Positions 7,816-16,489 of a stretch of 64,000 nt of DNA are shown here, piece after piece. Origin of the DNA: Thalassolituus maritimus (GTDB lineage Bacteria; Pseudomonadota; Gammaproteobacteria; Pseudomonadales; Oceanobacteraceae); the NCBI GenBank assembly GCA_913019975.1, contig CAJWBH010000011.1, forward strand, positions 62,001 through 126,000, in the 5' to 3' direction. Positions within the stretch are counted from its first letter, which is position 1. The number at the start of each line of letters is the position of its first letter. A model generated the notes under the pieces. The model saw only the letters and a list, made by a program, of their open reading frames with translations, made no database searches and was not told the DNA's origin. Made by a program: the position numbers and the translations under genes.

Positions 7816-9162
7816 CTACAAGTTCAACTCATTCTTAACTTTGATAAGTTTGAATTCCTGATCAACCTTGTCCAGCCCTGCAACGGCGGTAGTGATAAGA
7901 GTCTCTGACGTCAGTAACTTCTTAGCCTGGCAATCATCAGGAAGCGCAGCAAGAATCGGCTGATACCACTCAGGCGAAAACTGCATGGCTTTCTTTTTAT
8001 TAAAATACAGCTGCACACCACCATCATCGATCTCATTAAGCCCGATGATTAACGTCATCGTCTGGCCGTCTTCATCCTGAGATGTCATTAACAAATCAAA
8101 ACCCCGCGCATCTTTGATTTCCGGGAAAGGTACCCATTCCCACCCCCGGCTCGATAGCATACTTTTGGTCAGTGCGTACTGAGCTTCATGGAGCTTGCGG
8201 GCATGTTTAGCTTCATCAGAGTTATTCTCTGTACGCGTGTATAGGCGAATTCGCTCTGCTTGTTGATGAATCGTCAGCGGTGGCTCGCCGGGTTTGGCGG
8301 GCGACAACTGATCGACATTAGCGATGTACATGGCTGTGTCACGATTAATCGGCTTCCAAATATCAAAGTCATCCATGCACTTAAAGTCATGAGTGTGTGC
8401 TTCCGCAGGAAGTGACCCAAGCCTGATAAGCTCCATCGGAACGTAGTCGCACTCGGGGTCGATCTCAAAACCATTCAGATGAGCAAGCTTGGTATAAATG
8501 AAACCCCAGCCATAGATGACGTCTTTTATGGCTGAAAATGTCAGTTCACCATTTCGTTTCTTAAGGTGCTTATTCTTGCATAGCTCTTTTAAGGCACTTT
8601 CCATTCTCTCTGGGTCTTGAGAGGCCAGCGCCAGATAGAACTCGTAATCAATCCCCATAGACGCATATTCGAACTTTCCATGCTCAATGGCCGCCTCAGC
8701 CTCCTGAGCGACACGCTCCCAATCTTTAAGAAGTGCGTAATGCAACACCATGTACAGATGTTGATAGGTCCCCGGGATAAAACACTTCGAGATGCCCTTA
8801 CTGACAAGCACCAATTCATTGGCAAAATATTGAGTGATCCAATGAAGGATTTCATGATGTCCACTCAGCAGCGCCCAGAATACCTCACTGGCATAACCAG
8901 GACGCTGCTCGGGGTGAAAATGGAATGCTGCGGTATTCAAGTAACAATGTCTAAAAGCATAAACCCGTGCGAGATGGCTATCCTTTTTCAAGAGCAGTGC
9001 ATGCAGAGAGCACCCTCGATACACATTACCGAAATGTACCAGTCTTGCTCCGCCATTTTCTCCCATATACGAGATCGTTGAATCAGCATATCCGTCAACA
9101 TATCTTGATAAATCCTGTACTGCCAGATTCATCTTGACAATAACGTTATTTGACAAATTCAT
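7816..9162 (-). CDS. Imm49-type immunity protein fused to a degenerate copy of its neighbour's toxin domain
   Basis: This 448-residue cytoplasmic protein probably protects against the nuclease encoded just upstream. Residues about 1-285 are helical and look like the Imm49 immunity family: a hydrophobic run at 90-110, a helix at 132-160, IDYEFYLALASQDPERMESA at 171-190, GWGFIYTKLAHLNGFEIDP at 218-236, and DYVPMELI at 239-246. Residues about 325-448 align with the 139-residue toxin: LTKSMLSSRGW, GFD at 354-356, Q-x-S-x-x-W at 394-399, and VAGLDK at 427-432. The toxin's D58-T-K60 is replaced by G374-L-N376, so this domain should be inactive. The start ATG at 9162 is 2 bases after the toxin stop, so translation is probably coupled. 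Family assignment is from memory of the pattern. Confidence 0.72.
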   Translation of the reverse strand: MNLSNNVIVKMNLAVQDLSRYVDGYADSTISYMGENGGARLVHFGNVYRGCSLHALLLKKDSHLARVYAFRHCYLNTAAFHFHPEQRPGYASEVFWALLSGHHEILHWITQYFANELVLVSKGISKCFIPGTYQHLYMVLHYALLKDWERVAQEAEAAIEHGKFEYASMGIDYEFYLALASQDPERMESALKELCKNKHLKKRNGELTFSAIKDVIYGWGFIYTKLAHLNGFEIDPECDYVPMELIRLGSLPAEAHTHDFKCMDDFDIWKPINRDTAMYIANVDQLSPAKPGEPPLTIHQQAERIRLYTRTENNSDEAKHARKLHEAQYALTKSMLSSRGWEWVPFPEIKDARGFDLLMTSQDEDGQTMTLIIGLNEIDDGGVQLYFNKKKAMQFSPEWYQPILAALPDDCQAKKLLTSETLITTAVAGLDKVDQEFKLIKVKNELNL

Positions 9163-9164
9163 TA

Positions 9165-9584
9165 TTAAAAAATCTCATCGAGCTTAACAACAGAAAATTC
9201 ACCAGTCTTCTTATCCAAGCCTGCGACACCTTTGAGTAAAGTTCCATTGGTTTTAGCAGAATCGATCTTGCTCTTCAGTAACAAATTAGCCTGTGCCATA
9301 TCTCCGTCATAATCGAGATTTTCCAGGACGTTATCGACCCACTGACGGGACATCTGCACACCATTATTCGTATTCGCAAGAGCAGCAGAACCGTTCTTAA
9401 GCTGTTTGGTATCAACAATCATGACATGCTCAACGCCGTCGATTTCTGTAATAAATACATGATCAAATCCATTGACGGTATTGTACTTACCACCATCCAA
9501 CTGAGTAAATCCTCGGGATTCAAGCAAATTCCTAGTCAGCAGTTCAGACTTTTCACCCAACTCCTGATTAATAGCATTAATCAC
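9165..9584 (-). CDS. Orphan polymorphic-toxin nuclease domain (probable PD-(D/E)XK fold)
   Basis: This is a 139-residue C-terminal-type toxin domain without a delivery part. Helix residues 8-24 (ELGEKSELLTRNLLESR) are followed by GFD (39-41) and IVDTK (56-60), the arrangement of a PD-(D/E)XK nuclease core. Then comes NNGVQMSRQW (73-82), like the Q-x-S-x-x-W stretch seen in many CdiA/Rhs/T6SS nuclease tips. The only usable start in this frame is GTG at 9584, with GGTGAG upstream. The reading frame stays open for 31 more codons (to 9677), encoding YRAGEEVRANGEPADV, which looks like missing upstream toxin sequence. It sits right behind the dctP terminator with no obvious promoter and is visibly more AT-rich than its neighbours. 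It may be a decapitated remnant or a silent cassette. Confidence 0.65.
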   Translation of the reverse strand: MINAINQELGEKSELLTRNLLESRGFTQLDGGKYNTVNGFDHVFITEIDGVEHVMIVDTKQLKNGSAALANTNNGVQMSRQWVDNVLENLDYDGDMAQANLLLKSKIDSAKTNGTLLKGVAGLDKKTGEFSVVKLDEIF

Positions 9585-9630
9585 ATCTGCGGGCTCACCA
9601 TTCGCACGGACTTCTTCACCAGCACGATAA

Positions 9631-9660
9631 AAATAAACCCGGACTATTCCGGGTTTATTT
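9631..9660. terminator. Bidirectional rho-independent terminator after dctP
   Basis: A perfect 13-bp stem (AAATAAACCCGGA and its complement) around the loop CTAT, with A and T tails on both sides. It ends dctP transcription on the minus strand and insulates dctP from the toxin cassette. Confidence 0.85.
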
Positions 9661-9687
9661 GATAAGAGATGACAAAGTTACGAGCAA

Positions 9688-10776
9688 TCAATCTCTGGCG
9701 TTAATATACGCCTGCTCGCTCACTGCATGGTAAGCCTTCACTTGATCACGGTAGGCTTTGTAGGAGTCGTATACTTTCTGAGAAAGTGGGTCAGCGCCTG
9801 CAACCTCAGCAACGACTTCATCAGATAATGTCTGAAGTTTGTCGAGCACATCCGCCGGGAATTCACGCACGTCTACACCGTGTTTTTCTTTCAGTTCGAT
9901 CAATGCCGCCTGATTACGGGTAGTGTATTCCGCGAGCATGTCTTCGTTAATCGCTTTGGCGGTGATACGGACGATGGCCTGAAGGTCAGCTGGCAATTCA
10001 GCAAAAGCATCTTTATTGATGGTGAATTCCATCATGGAACCAGGCTCGTGCCAGCCCGGGTAGTAGTAATGCTCAGCCACCTTATAAAGTCCAAAGGCCA
10101 GATCATTGTATGGGCCAACCCACTCGGTTGCGTCGATGGTGCCCGTCTGCAGGGAGGTGAAGATTTCACCGCCTGGAAGAGTCACTGGCGTACCACCAGC
10201 GCGTGCCAGTACTTCTCCGCCTAAGCCCGGAATTCGCATTTTCAGGCCTTTCAGATCATCCACGCTGTTGATTTCTTTGTTAAACCAGCCGCCCATCTGC
10301 ACACCGGTATTACCGCCCGGTAATGGCAGCAGGTTAAACGGCGCATAGACTTCTTCCCACAGGGCCTGACCGCCACCGTATTGAATCCAGCCGTTCATTT
10401 CCTGTGCAGTTAAACCAAACGGAACAGAGGTGAAAAATTGCGCAGCAGACGCTTTGCCCTTCCAGTAGTAAGCGCCACTATGACCCATTTCCGCAGTGCC
10501 CTGCGATACAGCATCAAACACCTGCAACGCAGGCACGAGTTCACCAGCGCCATACACTTTAATGGTTAAACGGCCACCCGACAGTTGCTCGACCTGCTCG
10601 GCAAAACGTTCTGGTGCTGTACCCAGACCCGGAAAGTTCTTAGGCCAGGAGGTCACCAGTTTCCATTTGAACGTTTTTGCTGGCTCGGCGCCCGAGGCTC
10701 CTGCCTGAGGTTCACAGTCCTTATTACATGCGCTCAGCACGAGTGCTGCCGCCACCATCACTAACAGTCGTTTCAT
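9688..10776 (-). CDS. dctP: TRAP transporter binding lipoprotein (DctP family, 2-oxoacid type)
   Basis: This 362-residue substrate-binding protein has a lipoprotein signal: MKRLLVMVAAALVLSAC with lipid attachment at Cys17. It begins its mature fold with TFKWKLVTSWPKNFPG. The stretch IKVYGAGELVPALQVFDAVSQG and the ligand-contact segments (GGWFNKEI, RIPGLGGEV, ATEWVGPYND) resemble TakP-type TRAP binding proteins for 2-oxo acids. It probably serves the DctQM permease at 4470-6381, although it is on the other strand and more than 3 kb away. It follows uvrD by 33 bases and ends at a strong terminator. Confidence 0.88.
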   Translation of the reverse strand: MKRLLVMVAAALVLSACNKDCEPQAGASGAEPAKTFKWKLVTSWPKNFPGLGTAPERFAEQVEQLSGGRLTIKVYGAGELVPALQVFDAVSQGTAEMGHSGAYYWKGKASAAQFFTSVPFGLTAQEMNGWIQYGGGQALWEEVYAPFNLLPLPGGNTGVQMGGWFNKEINSVDDLKGLKMRIPGLGGEVLARAGGTPVTLPGGEIFTSLQTGTIDATEWVGPYNDLAFGLYKVAEHYYYPGWHEPGSMMEFTINKDAFAELPADLQAIVRITAKAINEDMLAEYTTRNQAALIELKEKHGVDVREFPADVLDKLQTLSDEVVAEVAGADPLSQKVYDSYKAYRDQVKAYHAVSEQAYINARD

Positions 10777-10809
10777 TGGGATCTCCTGCCTTTATTATTT
10801 TGTGCGCGT

Positions 10810-12999
10810 TTAACACGCTTCTAGTTTTGCAAAACTGGCTACTAACCACTTGCTGCCAGCATCATCAAAATTCACCTGAACCCGTAATCCCGCACCCTGC
10901 CCTTCAAACTGCATCACCGTGCCTTCACCAAACATTTCATGAAAGACCCGCTGCCCAAGGCTGTAGGGGTATTGCTCCTGAACAAAGTCGGGCTGTCCGA
11001 ACGAGGACGGCTTAGAGGTTCGTGCCGACAACGGGCGACTGACGCTATTTTTCAAGCGTACTTCAGACACCAGCTCAGAAGGTATCTCGCGAATAAAACG
11101 TGACGGTGTGCTGAAGTTTTCCTGGCCATGCAGGCGGCGACTTTCGGCGTAGGTAATAATGAGCTTTTCCATCGCGCGGGTAATGCCAACATAAGCAAGA
11201 CGACGCTCTTCTTCGAGGCCTTCCGCTTCGTCCATGGACATTTTGTGAGGGAAGAGACCTTCTTCGACGCCCGCCAGAACGACCTGCGGAAATTCCAGAC
11301 CCTTGGCCGAGTGAAGGGTCATCAGTTGCACTGCGTCATCGTATTCATCCGCCTGACCTTCACCGGCTTCGAGTGCAGCGCTGTCGAGGAAGCGCGCTAA
11401 CGCAGATTCGTCTTCCTCTTCATCGTCAATAAAATCGGGTTCAAACTGGCGCGCAGCGGTCACCAGCTCTTCGAGGTTATCGATCCGGGCCTGCCCCTTC
11501 TCACCCTTTTCTTTTCTGTGGTGGTCAATCAACCCAGACTGCTGGATAACATTATCGACCAGCTCGTGGAGGGGCAGATCTTCTGCACCAACCGCGAGCT
11601 CTTCAATCAGATCAATAAACCCCTGAACGGCCCCAGAGGCACGTTTAGGAAGACTGTTATGCTCCAGAGCTTTATGCAGCGCCTGCCAGAGAGAGCAGCC
11701 TTCATCACGAGCAATGGCGCGCAATGATTCAACGGTTTTTTCGCCAATAGAACGTGCAGGAACATTAATCACACGTTCCACGGCGCCGTCATCTTCACGG
11801 GTTAACAGTAGGCGCAGATAAGCGAGGGCATTTTTAATTTCCAGACGTTCATAGAAGCGCTGGCCGCCATAAATACGGTAAGGAATACCTGAACGCAGAA
11901 ATGCTTCTTCCAGCGTGCGCGACTGTGCATTCGAGCGATACAGCACGGCCATATCCGTACGGGCCCGACCTGCTCGTGCCCATTCATCGACCAGATCAGC
12001 AATGTAACGTGCTTCATCCTGTTCATTGAATGCGGCATAGAGCGAGATCTGCTCGCCGTCTTCATCATCCGTACGCAGCTCTTTACCGAGGCGTCCACTG
12101 TTGTTCGAGATCACCGCATTCGCCGCGGCCAGAATGTTTGCCGTCGAACGGTAGTTCTGCTCGAGCTTGATCATTTCAGCGCCGGGAAAGTCTTCCTGAA
12201 ATGCGCGGATATTACCGACATTGGCACCGCGCCAGCCGTAAATCGACTGGTCATCATCGCCGACGACCATGACAGAGACGGTATTGCCCGCAAGCAAGCG
12301 AATCCATGCGTACTGGATGTTGTTGGTATCCTGGAATTCGTCGACCAGAATATTACGGAAGCGGCTTTGGTAATGCGCCAGCAGCTCCGGGTTTTCTAAC
12401 CAGAGTTCGTGGGCTCGCAGAAGGATTTCACCAAAGTCGACCAGCCCGTTGCGCTGACAGTGTTCTTCGTAGATGTAGTAGAACTCATGCAACTGACGCG
12501 TAAACGGATCGGCAGAGGGAATTACATGCGCAGCACGACGACCTTCGTCTTTCTGGCCATTGATGTACCACTGTATCTGCTTCGGCGGATAGCGGCTGTC
12601 GTCGATATTGTGTTCTTTCATCAGGCGTTTGATCAGACGCACCTGATCATCGCTGTCGAGTATCTGAAAATACTGCGGCAGTTTCGCTTCACGCCAATGC
12701 TGTTTCAGCAGACGGTGCGCCAGACCATGAAAGGTCCCTACCCACAAGCCATTCGATGGCTCATTAAGTACCTGCTCGATGCGGGTACGCATCTCACGAG
12801 CGGCTTTATTGGTGAAGGTGACCGCCATGACAGAGAAAGGCGAGACGTTCTCTACCTTCAATAACCAGGCGATACGGTGCACCAGTACACGGGTCTTACC
12901 CGAACCGGCACCTGCGAGTACAAGCTGATGTGGAGAATTAGCGCATACAGCGTTGCGCTGACCGTCATTCAGCTGATCAATAAGAAGCGATATATCCAT
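10810..12999 (-). CDS. uvrD: DNA helicase II, UvrD
   Basis: This 3'-5' superfamily 1 helicase acts in nucleotide excision and mismatch repair. I chose the ATG at 12999 (MDISLLIDQLNDGQR), three codons inside the longest frame, giving 729 residues. Visible motifs in order are Walker A (AGAGSGKT, about 29-36), Walker B with DEFQDTNN (about 219-226), GDDDQSIYGWRGA, QNYRST, LMTLHSAKGLEFPQVVLAG (about 560), and VGITRAMEKL. The C-terminal Tudor-like tail (LGQRVFHEMFGEGTVMQFEG) is also present. It is transcribed toward dctP and diverges from hexR. Confidence 0.95.
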   Translation of the reverse strand: MDISLLIDQLNDGQRNAVCANSPHQLVLAGAGSGKTRVLVHRIAWLLKVENVSPFSVMAVTFTNKAAREMRTRIEQVLNEPSNGLWVGTFHGLAHRLLKQHWREAKLPQYFQILDSDDQVRLIKRLMKEHNIDDSRYPPKQIQWYINGQKDEGRRAAHVIPSADPFTRQLHEFYYIYEEHCQRNGLVDFGEILLRAHELWLENPELLAHYQSRFRNILVDEFQDTNNIQYAWIRLLAGNTVSVMVVGDDDQSIYGWRGANVGNIRAFQEDFPGAEMIKLEQNYRSTANILAAANAVISNNSGRLGKELRTDDEDGEQISLYAAFNEQDEARYIADLVDEWARAGRARTDMAVLYRSNAQSRTLEEAFLRSGIPYRIYGGQRFYERLEIKNALAYLRLLLTREDDGAVERVINVPARSIGEKTVESLRAIARDEGCSLWQALHKALEHNSLPKRASGAVQGFIDLIEELAVGAEDLPLHELVDNVIQQSGLIDHHRKEKGEKGQARIDNLEELVTAARQFEPDFIDDEEEDESALARFLDSAALEAGEGQADEYDDAVQLMTLHSAKGLEFPQVVLAGVEEGLFPHKMSMDEAEGLEEERRLAYVGITRAMEKLIITYAESRRLHGQENFSTPSRFIREIPSELVSEVRLKNSVSRPLSARTSKPSSFGQPDFVQEQYPYSLGQRVFHEMFGEGTVMQFEGQGAGLRVQVNFDDAGSKWLVASFAKLEAC

Positions 13000-13132
13000 G
13001 GGCACCAAGTCTACCAGAATGTTTCACGCGCCCTGAACACTTACTGTGGGCTTATACGTCGTCATAAGTCCCATGGCTAAGGAGAGTGAATTTCGTATAA
13101 TCAGACTCTGACACCTGAGCTCTGGAACGTAC

Positions 13133-13990
13133 GTGAAAAATCAGCCCATTCTGAAAGAAATCGCCAGCGCCCGGTCGTCTCTGCGCAAATCAGAAATCAA
13201 AGTCGCAGACTTTGTTCTCGCCGAACCAGAGCAAGTGATGCATATGCGCATTGTCGACTTGGCTCAGGAAGCCCAGGTCAGCGAACCAACCATCGTGCGC
13301 TTCTGTCGTGCAATTGGTTGTAACGGTTTCCAGGAGTTCAAGGTACGTATTGCTCAGGAAACCGCGGTGGCCAATAACCTTGGGCAGTTCGCGATTGCCG
13401 AAGACGACAGCATTGACGATATCTGCACCAAGATTGCCGACACAACGATCCAGAGGCTGTATCAGGTCAAATCTCAGCTACTGCCCACTCAGGTTGCAGA
13501 CGCAGCCCAGGCCATGAGCAGTGCGATGCGGGTGGAGTTCTACGGATTTGGCGCATCAGGAGCCGTTGCTACCGACGCCCAGCATAAATTTTTCCGCTTG
13601 CAAGTCGCCACCGCAGCATACAGTGACCCTCATATGCAGTCTATGTCAGCCGTCACTCTCGGGGATAAAGACGTTGTCGTTGCTATTTCGCAGAGCGGCC
13701 GCACTCTGGATCTTATGCATTCGATTAAACTGGCGCAGAAACATGGCGCCGTAGTCGTTAGTCTGGCTCCTCAGAATACTCCGGTCAGTAACGCCGCAGA
13801 CCTGCCGATTCATATTAATATCGAAGAAGACACCGACCAATTTACGCCGATGACTTCCCGTATTGCTCACCTCATGGTGATTGATATGTTGGCGGTTGCC
13901 GTCACGCAACGTCGTGGCCCCGACTTTGCCAACCATCTTAATGCGATCAAACAAAGCATCCGGTCTTTGCGATCTGAAGGGGATCATTAA
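13133..13990 (+). CDS. hexR: RpiR-family regulator, HexR-like
   Basis: This is a cytoplasmic repressor of central sugar metabolism, of the type that senses 2-keto-3-deoxy-6-phosphogluconate. The 285 residues start at GTG 13133. An N-terminal helix-turn-helix (about 1-77, with VSEPTIVRFCRAIGCNGFQEFK) is followed by a SIS sugar-phosphate-binding domain (about 120-250; VEFYGFGASGAVATDAQHKF and VVVAISQSGRTLDL). No Entner-Doudoroff genes are adjacent, so the regulator acts at a distance or on its own promoter. A TATAAT hexamer at 13096-13101 is a plausible -10. Confidence 0.85.
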   Translation: MKNQPILKEIASARSSLRKSEIKVADFVLAEPEQVMHMRIVDLAQEAQVSEPTIVRFCRAIGCNGFQEFKVRIAQETAVANNLGQFAIAEDDSIDDICTKIADTTIQRLYQVKSQLLPTQVADAAQAMSSAMRVEFYGFGASGAVATDAQHKFFRLQVATAAYSDPHMQSMSAVTLGDKDVVVAISQSGRTLDLMHSIKLAQKHGAVVVSLAPQNTPVSNAADLPIHINIEEDTDQFTPMTSRIAHLMVIDMLAVAVTQRRGPDFANHLNAIKQSIRSLRSEGDH

Positions 13991-14186
13991 GGCCCGCCTG
14001 AAACAGAACTATTCAAACCGACACTCAGTAATAAACTACCCAACAGTGGAATTAGGACAATAACGCCCAGTTAGTGAGTTTGGCTGAATAAACCGGTTGG
14101 CTTATCAGTCAGTTCCTGTAATCTGTCTGTAAACAAAAATAAGCAGAATCGCAACCGGACTTGTGAATCCCAGAGGGAAAAACACT

Positions 14187-14363
14187 ATGGAAACCGCTAA
14201 AGATTATACTTCTGAAGAAACCGTATCGTTCGACGAAAACGGTAATGTTGTTGTTAACAAAGAGGCGCACGCTTCTAAGAAATTAATCTCCCGCCGGGCC
14301 ATTGAGGCACACTTAGAGCGGAAGCGTCTGGAAAAAGACCTCGAAGCTTATTACTTCGACTGA
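14187..14363 (+). CDS. PA3496-family small protein
   Basis: This 58-residue protein has an acidic N-terminus and a basic helical C-terminal half (SRRAIEAHLERKRLEKDLEAYYFD, here residues 35-58 in outline), matching the PA3496 family, described in databases as a putative envelope integrity protein. Its biochemical role is unknown. I used the ATG at 14187, which has an AGAGGG ribosome site; a GTG at 14163 would add eight residues. A strong terminator follows. Confidence 0.78.
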   Translation: METAKDYTSEETVSFDENGNVVVNKEAHASKKLISRRAIEAHLERKRLEKDLEAYYFD

Positions 14364-14380
14364 TCAGTCCGCAATAGAGA

Positions 14381-14406
14381 AAGCAGCCAACCGGCTGCTT
14401 TTTTTT
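14381..14406 (+). terminator. Rho-independent terminator after the PA3496-family gene
   Basis: Stem AAGCAGCC and GGCTGCTT with loop AACC, followed by eight T. Confidence 0.9.
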
Positions 14407-14452
14407 GCCTGAATATTTTCATCAGCCAAACTCGGCATTTTTACTAGCCAGA

Positions 14453-14590
14453 GAGCGAACTCAGATTGATTCGCTCCCTGAGATCCAGAGTTCGTTTGTG
14501 GGAGCTATTCAGCCAGCTTGCCTGGCTAATGGCGATGGTTTTTGCGGCTACGGTATTCGCTAAATAGCCTTCGGCTGATTCACTCCCACA
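14453..14590. repeat. REP-like inverted repeats (GGGAG..TCAGC family)
   Basis: Two nested features lie in this spacer. GAGCGAA (14453-14459) pairs with TTCGCTC (14470-14476). A larger pair has GTGGGAGCTATTCAGCC near 14499 facing GGCTGATTCACTCCCAC near 14573-14589. The core matches the 28-bp tandem units at 6887-6998, so it is a family dispersed in this genome, probably extragenic palindromes. Confidence 0.7.
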
Positions 14591-14694
14591 GTGGTTTACA
14601 GGTTGATTCCAACCGCTCCGTTTAAGCATTCTTCTGTCGTTAATTGATCGCCTTTAAATACTCGCTGATCAACCCTGTGCTAAAAATAACAGAC

Positions 14695-14722
14695 ATAAAA
14701 AAACCGGCCAGTTGGCCGGTTC
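14695..14722 (-). terminator. Rho-independent terminator after amtB
   Basis: Read on minus: AACCGGCCAACTGGCCGGTT followed by seven T. It closes the porin-glnK-amtB operon. Confidence 0.9.
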
Positions 14723-14756
14723 TTCGTTTTGGCATCCTTGCCAGCTGAGGTTCAAC

Positions 14757-16034
14757 TTACTTAGAAGTGAACTCTGGGTACGCTTCCATACCACACTCAG
14801 CAATATCAACACCTTCGTATTCCTGCTCTTCGCTGACGCGCAGACCCATGATGGCCTTGAGTACGCCCCAAACGATCAGAGAAGTTACGAATACCCAGAT
14901 GAAGATAGTCAGAGTACCAACCAGCTGTCCCATGAAGGTAGCATCAGCGTCAGACAGCAGTACTGCGAAGATACCCCATACACCAACAACACCGTGTACA
15001 GAGATCGCACCTACTGGATCGTCGATCTTCAGCTTGTCGAGGGTCAGGATAGACAGAACTACCAGAACACCACCCGCAGCACCGATCAGAGTTGCCAGGA
15101 AAGGTGATGGATCAGCAGGCTCAGCAGTGATCGCAACCAGACCAGCCAGAGCACCGTTCAGAGCCATAGTCAGGTCAGCCTTACGGAACAGGATGTAACC
15201 AGTAATCAGGGCAGCAATCAGACCGCCTGATGCAGCAGCGTTAGTGTTCAGGAATACGTTAGCAACTTCGTTTGCAACTGCGATACCACCCAGTTTCAGA
15301 GTAGAACCACCGTTGAAGCCGAACCAACCCATCCACAGGATGAACATACCCAGAGTCGCCAGCGGCAGGTTTGCACCAGGAATAGCGCGAACTTCACCGT
15401 TAGGACCATATTTGCCCTTACGAGCGCCCAGCAGAAGAACACCAGCCAGAGCGGCAGCAGCACCCGCCATGTGAACGATGCCTGAACCTGCATAGTCAGA
15501 GTAGCTCAGTTCGTACAGACCGAATACAGAGTCACCATTCCAGGTCCATGAGCCTTCCATAGGATAGATGAAACCAGTCATTACAACAGCGAATGCCAGG
15601 AAAGCCCACAGCTTCATACGCTCAGCAACCGCACCAGAAACGATAGACATTGCAGTCGCTACGAAGACAACCTGGAAGAAGAAGTCAGATGCACCAGCGT
15701 ACTCGCCCATGTCACCGAAACCAGATTCGTTAGAAGCCGCCAGAACACCTGCGATTGCAGCGTCGTCCATGCCAGCAACAGTAGTCACACCAGACAGGAA
15801 GTAACCGCCGCCGTACATCAGTTCGTAACCACAGATCAGGTACATGGTGCACGAGATCGAGAACAGGGCAACGTTTTTGGTCAGAATTTCAGTGGTATTT
15901 TTAGAGCGGACCAGACCCGCTTCCAGCATGGCGAAACCTGCCGCCATCCACATTACCAGCGCGCCACACACCAGGAAATAAAAGGTGTCCATGGCGAACT
16001 GAAGTTCAAAAATATGATTAAGATTCGATTCCAT
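14757..16034 (-). CDS. amtB: Ammonium transporter AmtB
   Basis: This inner-membrane ammonium channel has 425 residues and about 11 helices. The start is MESNLNHIFELQFAMDTFYF. The recruitment-site motif DYAGSGIVHMAGAAAAL (about 160-177) carries the conserved Asp and the first pore histidine. The second pore histidine is in the VHGVVGVWG segment near residue 320. It is the last gene of an operon with glnK directly upstream (45-base gap), the classic pairing in which GlnK blocks AmtB when nitrogen is sufficient. Confidence 0.96.
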   Translation of the reverse strand: MESNLNHIFELQFAMDTFYFLVCGALVMWMAAGFAMLEAGLVRSKNTTEILTKNVALFSISCTMYLICGYELMYGGGYFLSGVTTVAGMDDAAIAGVLAASNESGFGDMGEYAGASDFFFQVVFVATAMSIVSGAVAERMKLWAFLAFAVVMTGFIYPMEGSWTWNGDSVFGLYELSYSDYAGSGIVHMAGAAAALAGVLLLGARKGKYGPNGEVRAIPGANLPLATLGMFILWMGWFGFNGGSTLKLGGIAVANEVANVFLNTNAAASGGLIAALITGYILFRKADLTMALNGALAGLVAITAEPADPSPFLATLIGAAGGVLVVLSILTLDKLKIDDPVGAISVHGVVGVWGIFAVLLSDADATFMGQLVGTLTIFIWVFVTSLIVWGVLKAIMGLRVSEEQEYEGVDIAECGMEAYPEFTSK

Positions 16035-16079
16035 TATAAGCCCCCCGCATCAGGCTCTGTTATGTAGTGGTCGGACGTC

Positions 16080-16430
<351 letters not shown>

Positions 16431-16453
16431 TCAATTTTTAGATAAGGTTACAG

Positions 16454-16479
16454 ATAGCCCGTGCGGGGGCACGGGCTAT
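16454..16479 (-). terminator. Intercistronic hairpin between the porin-like gene and glnK
   Basis: ATAGCCCGTGC and its complement form an 11-bp stem around GGGG. There is no T run on the minus strand, so it is more likely an RNA-stability or partial-termination element than a full terminator. Confidence 0.5.
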
Positions 16480-16489
16480 TGTATGCTTT

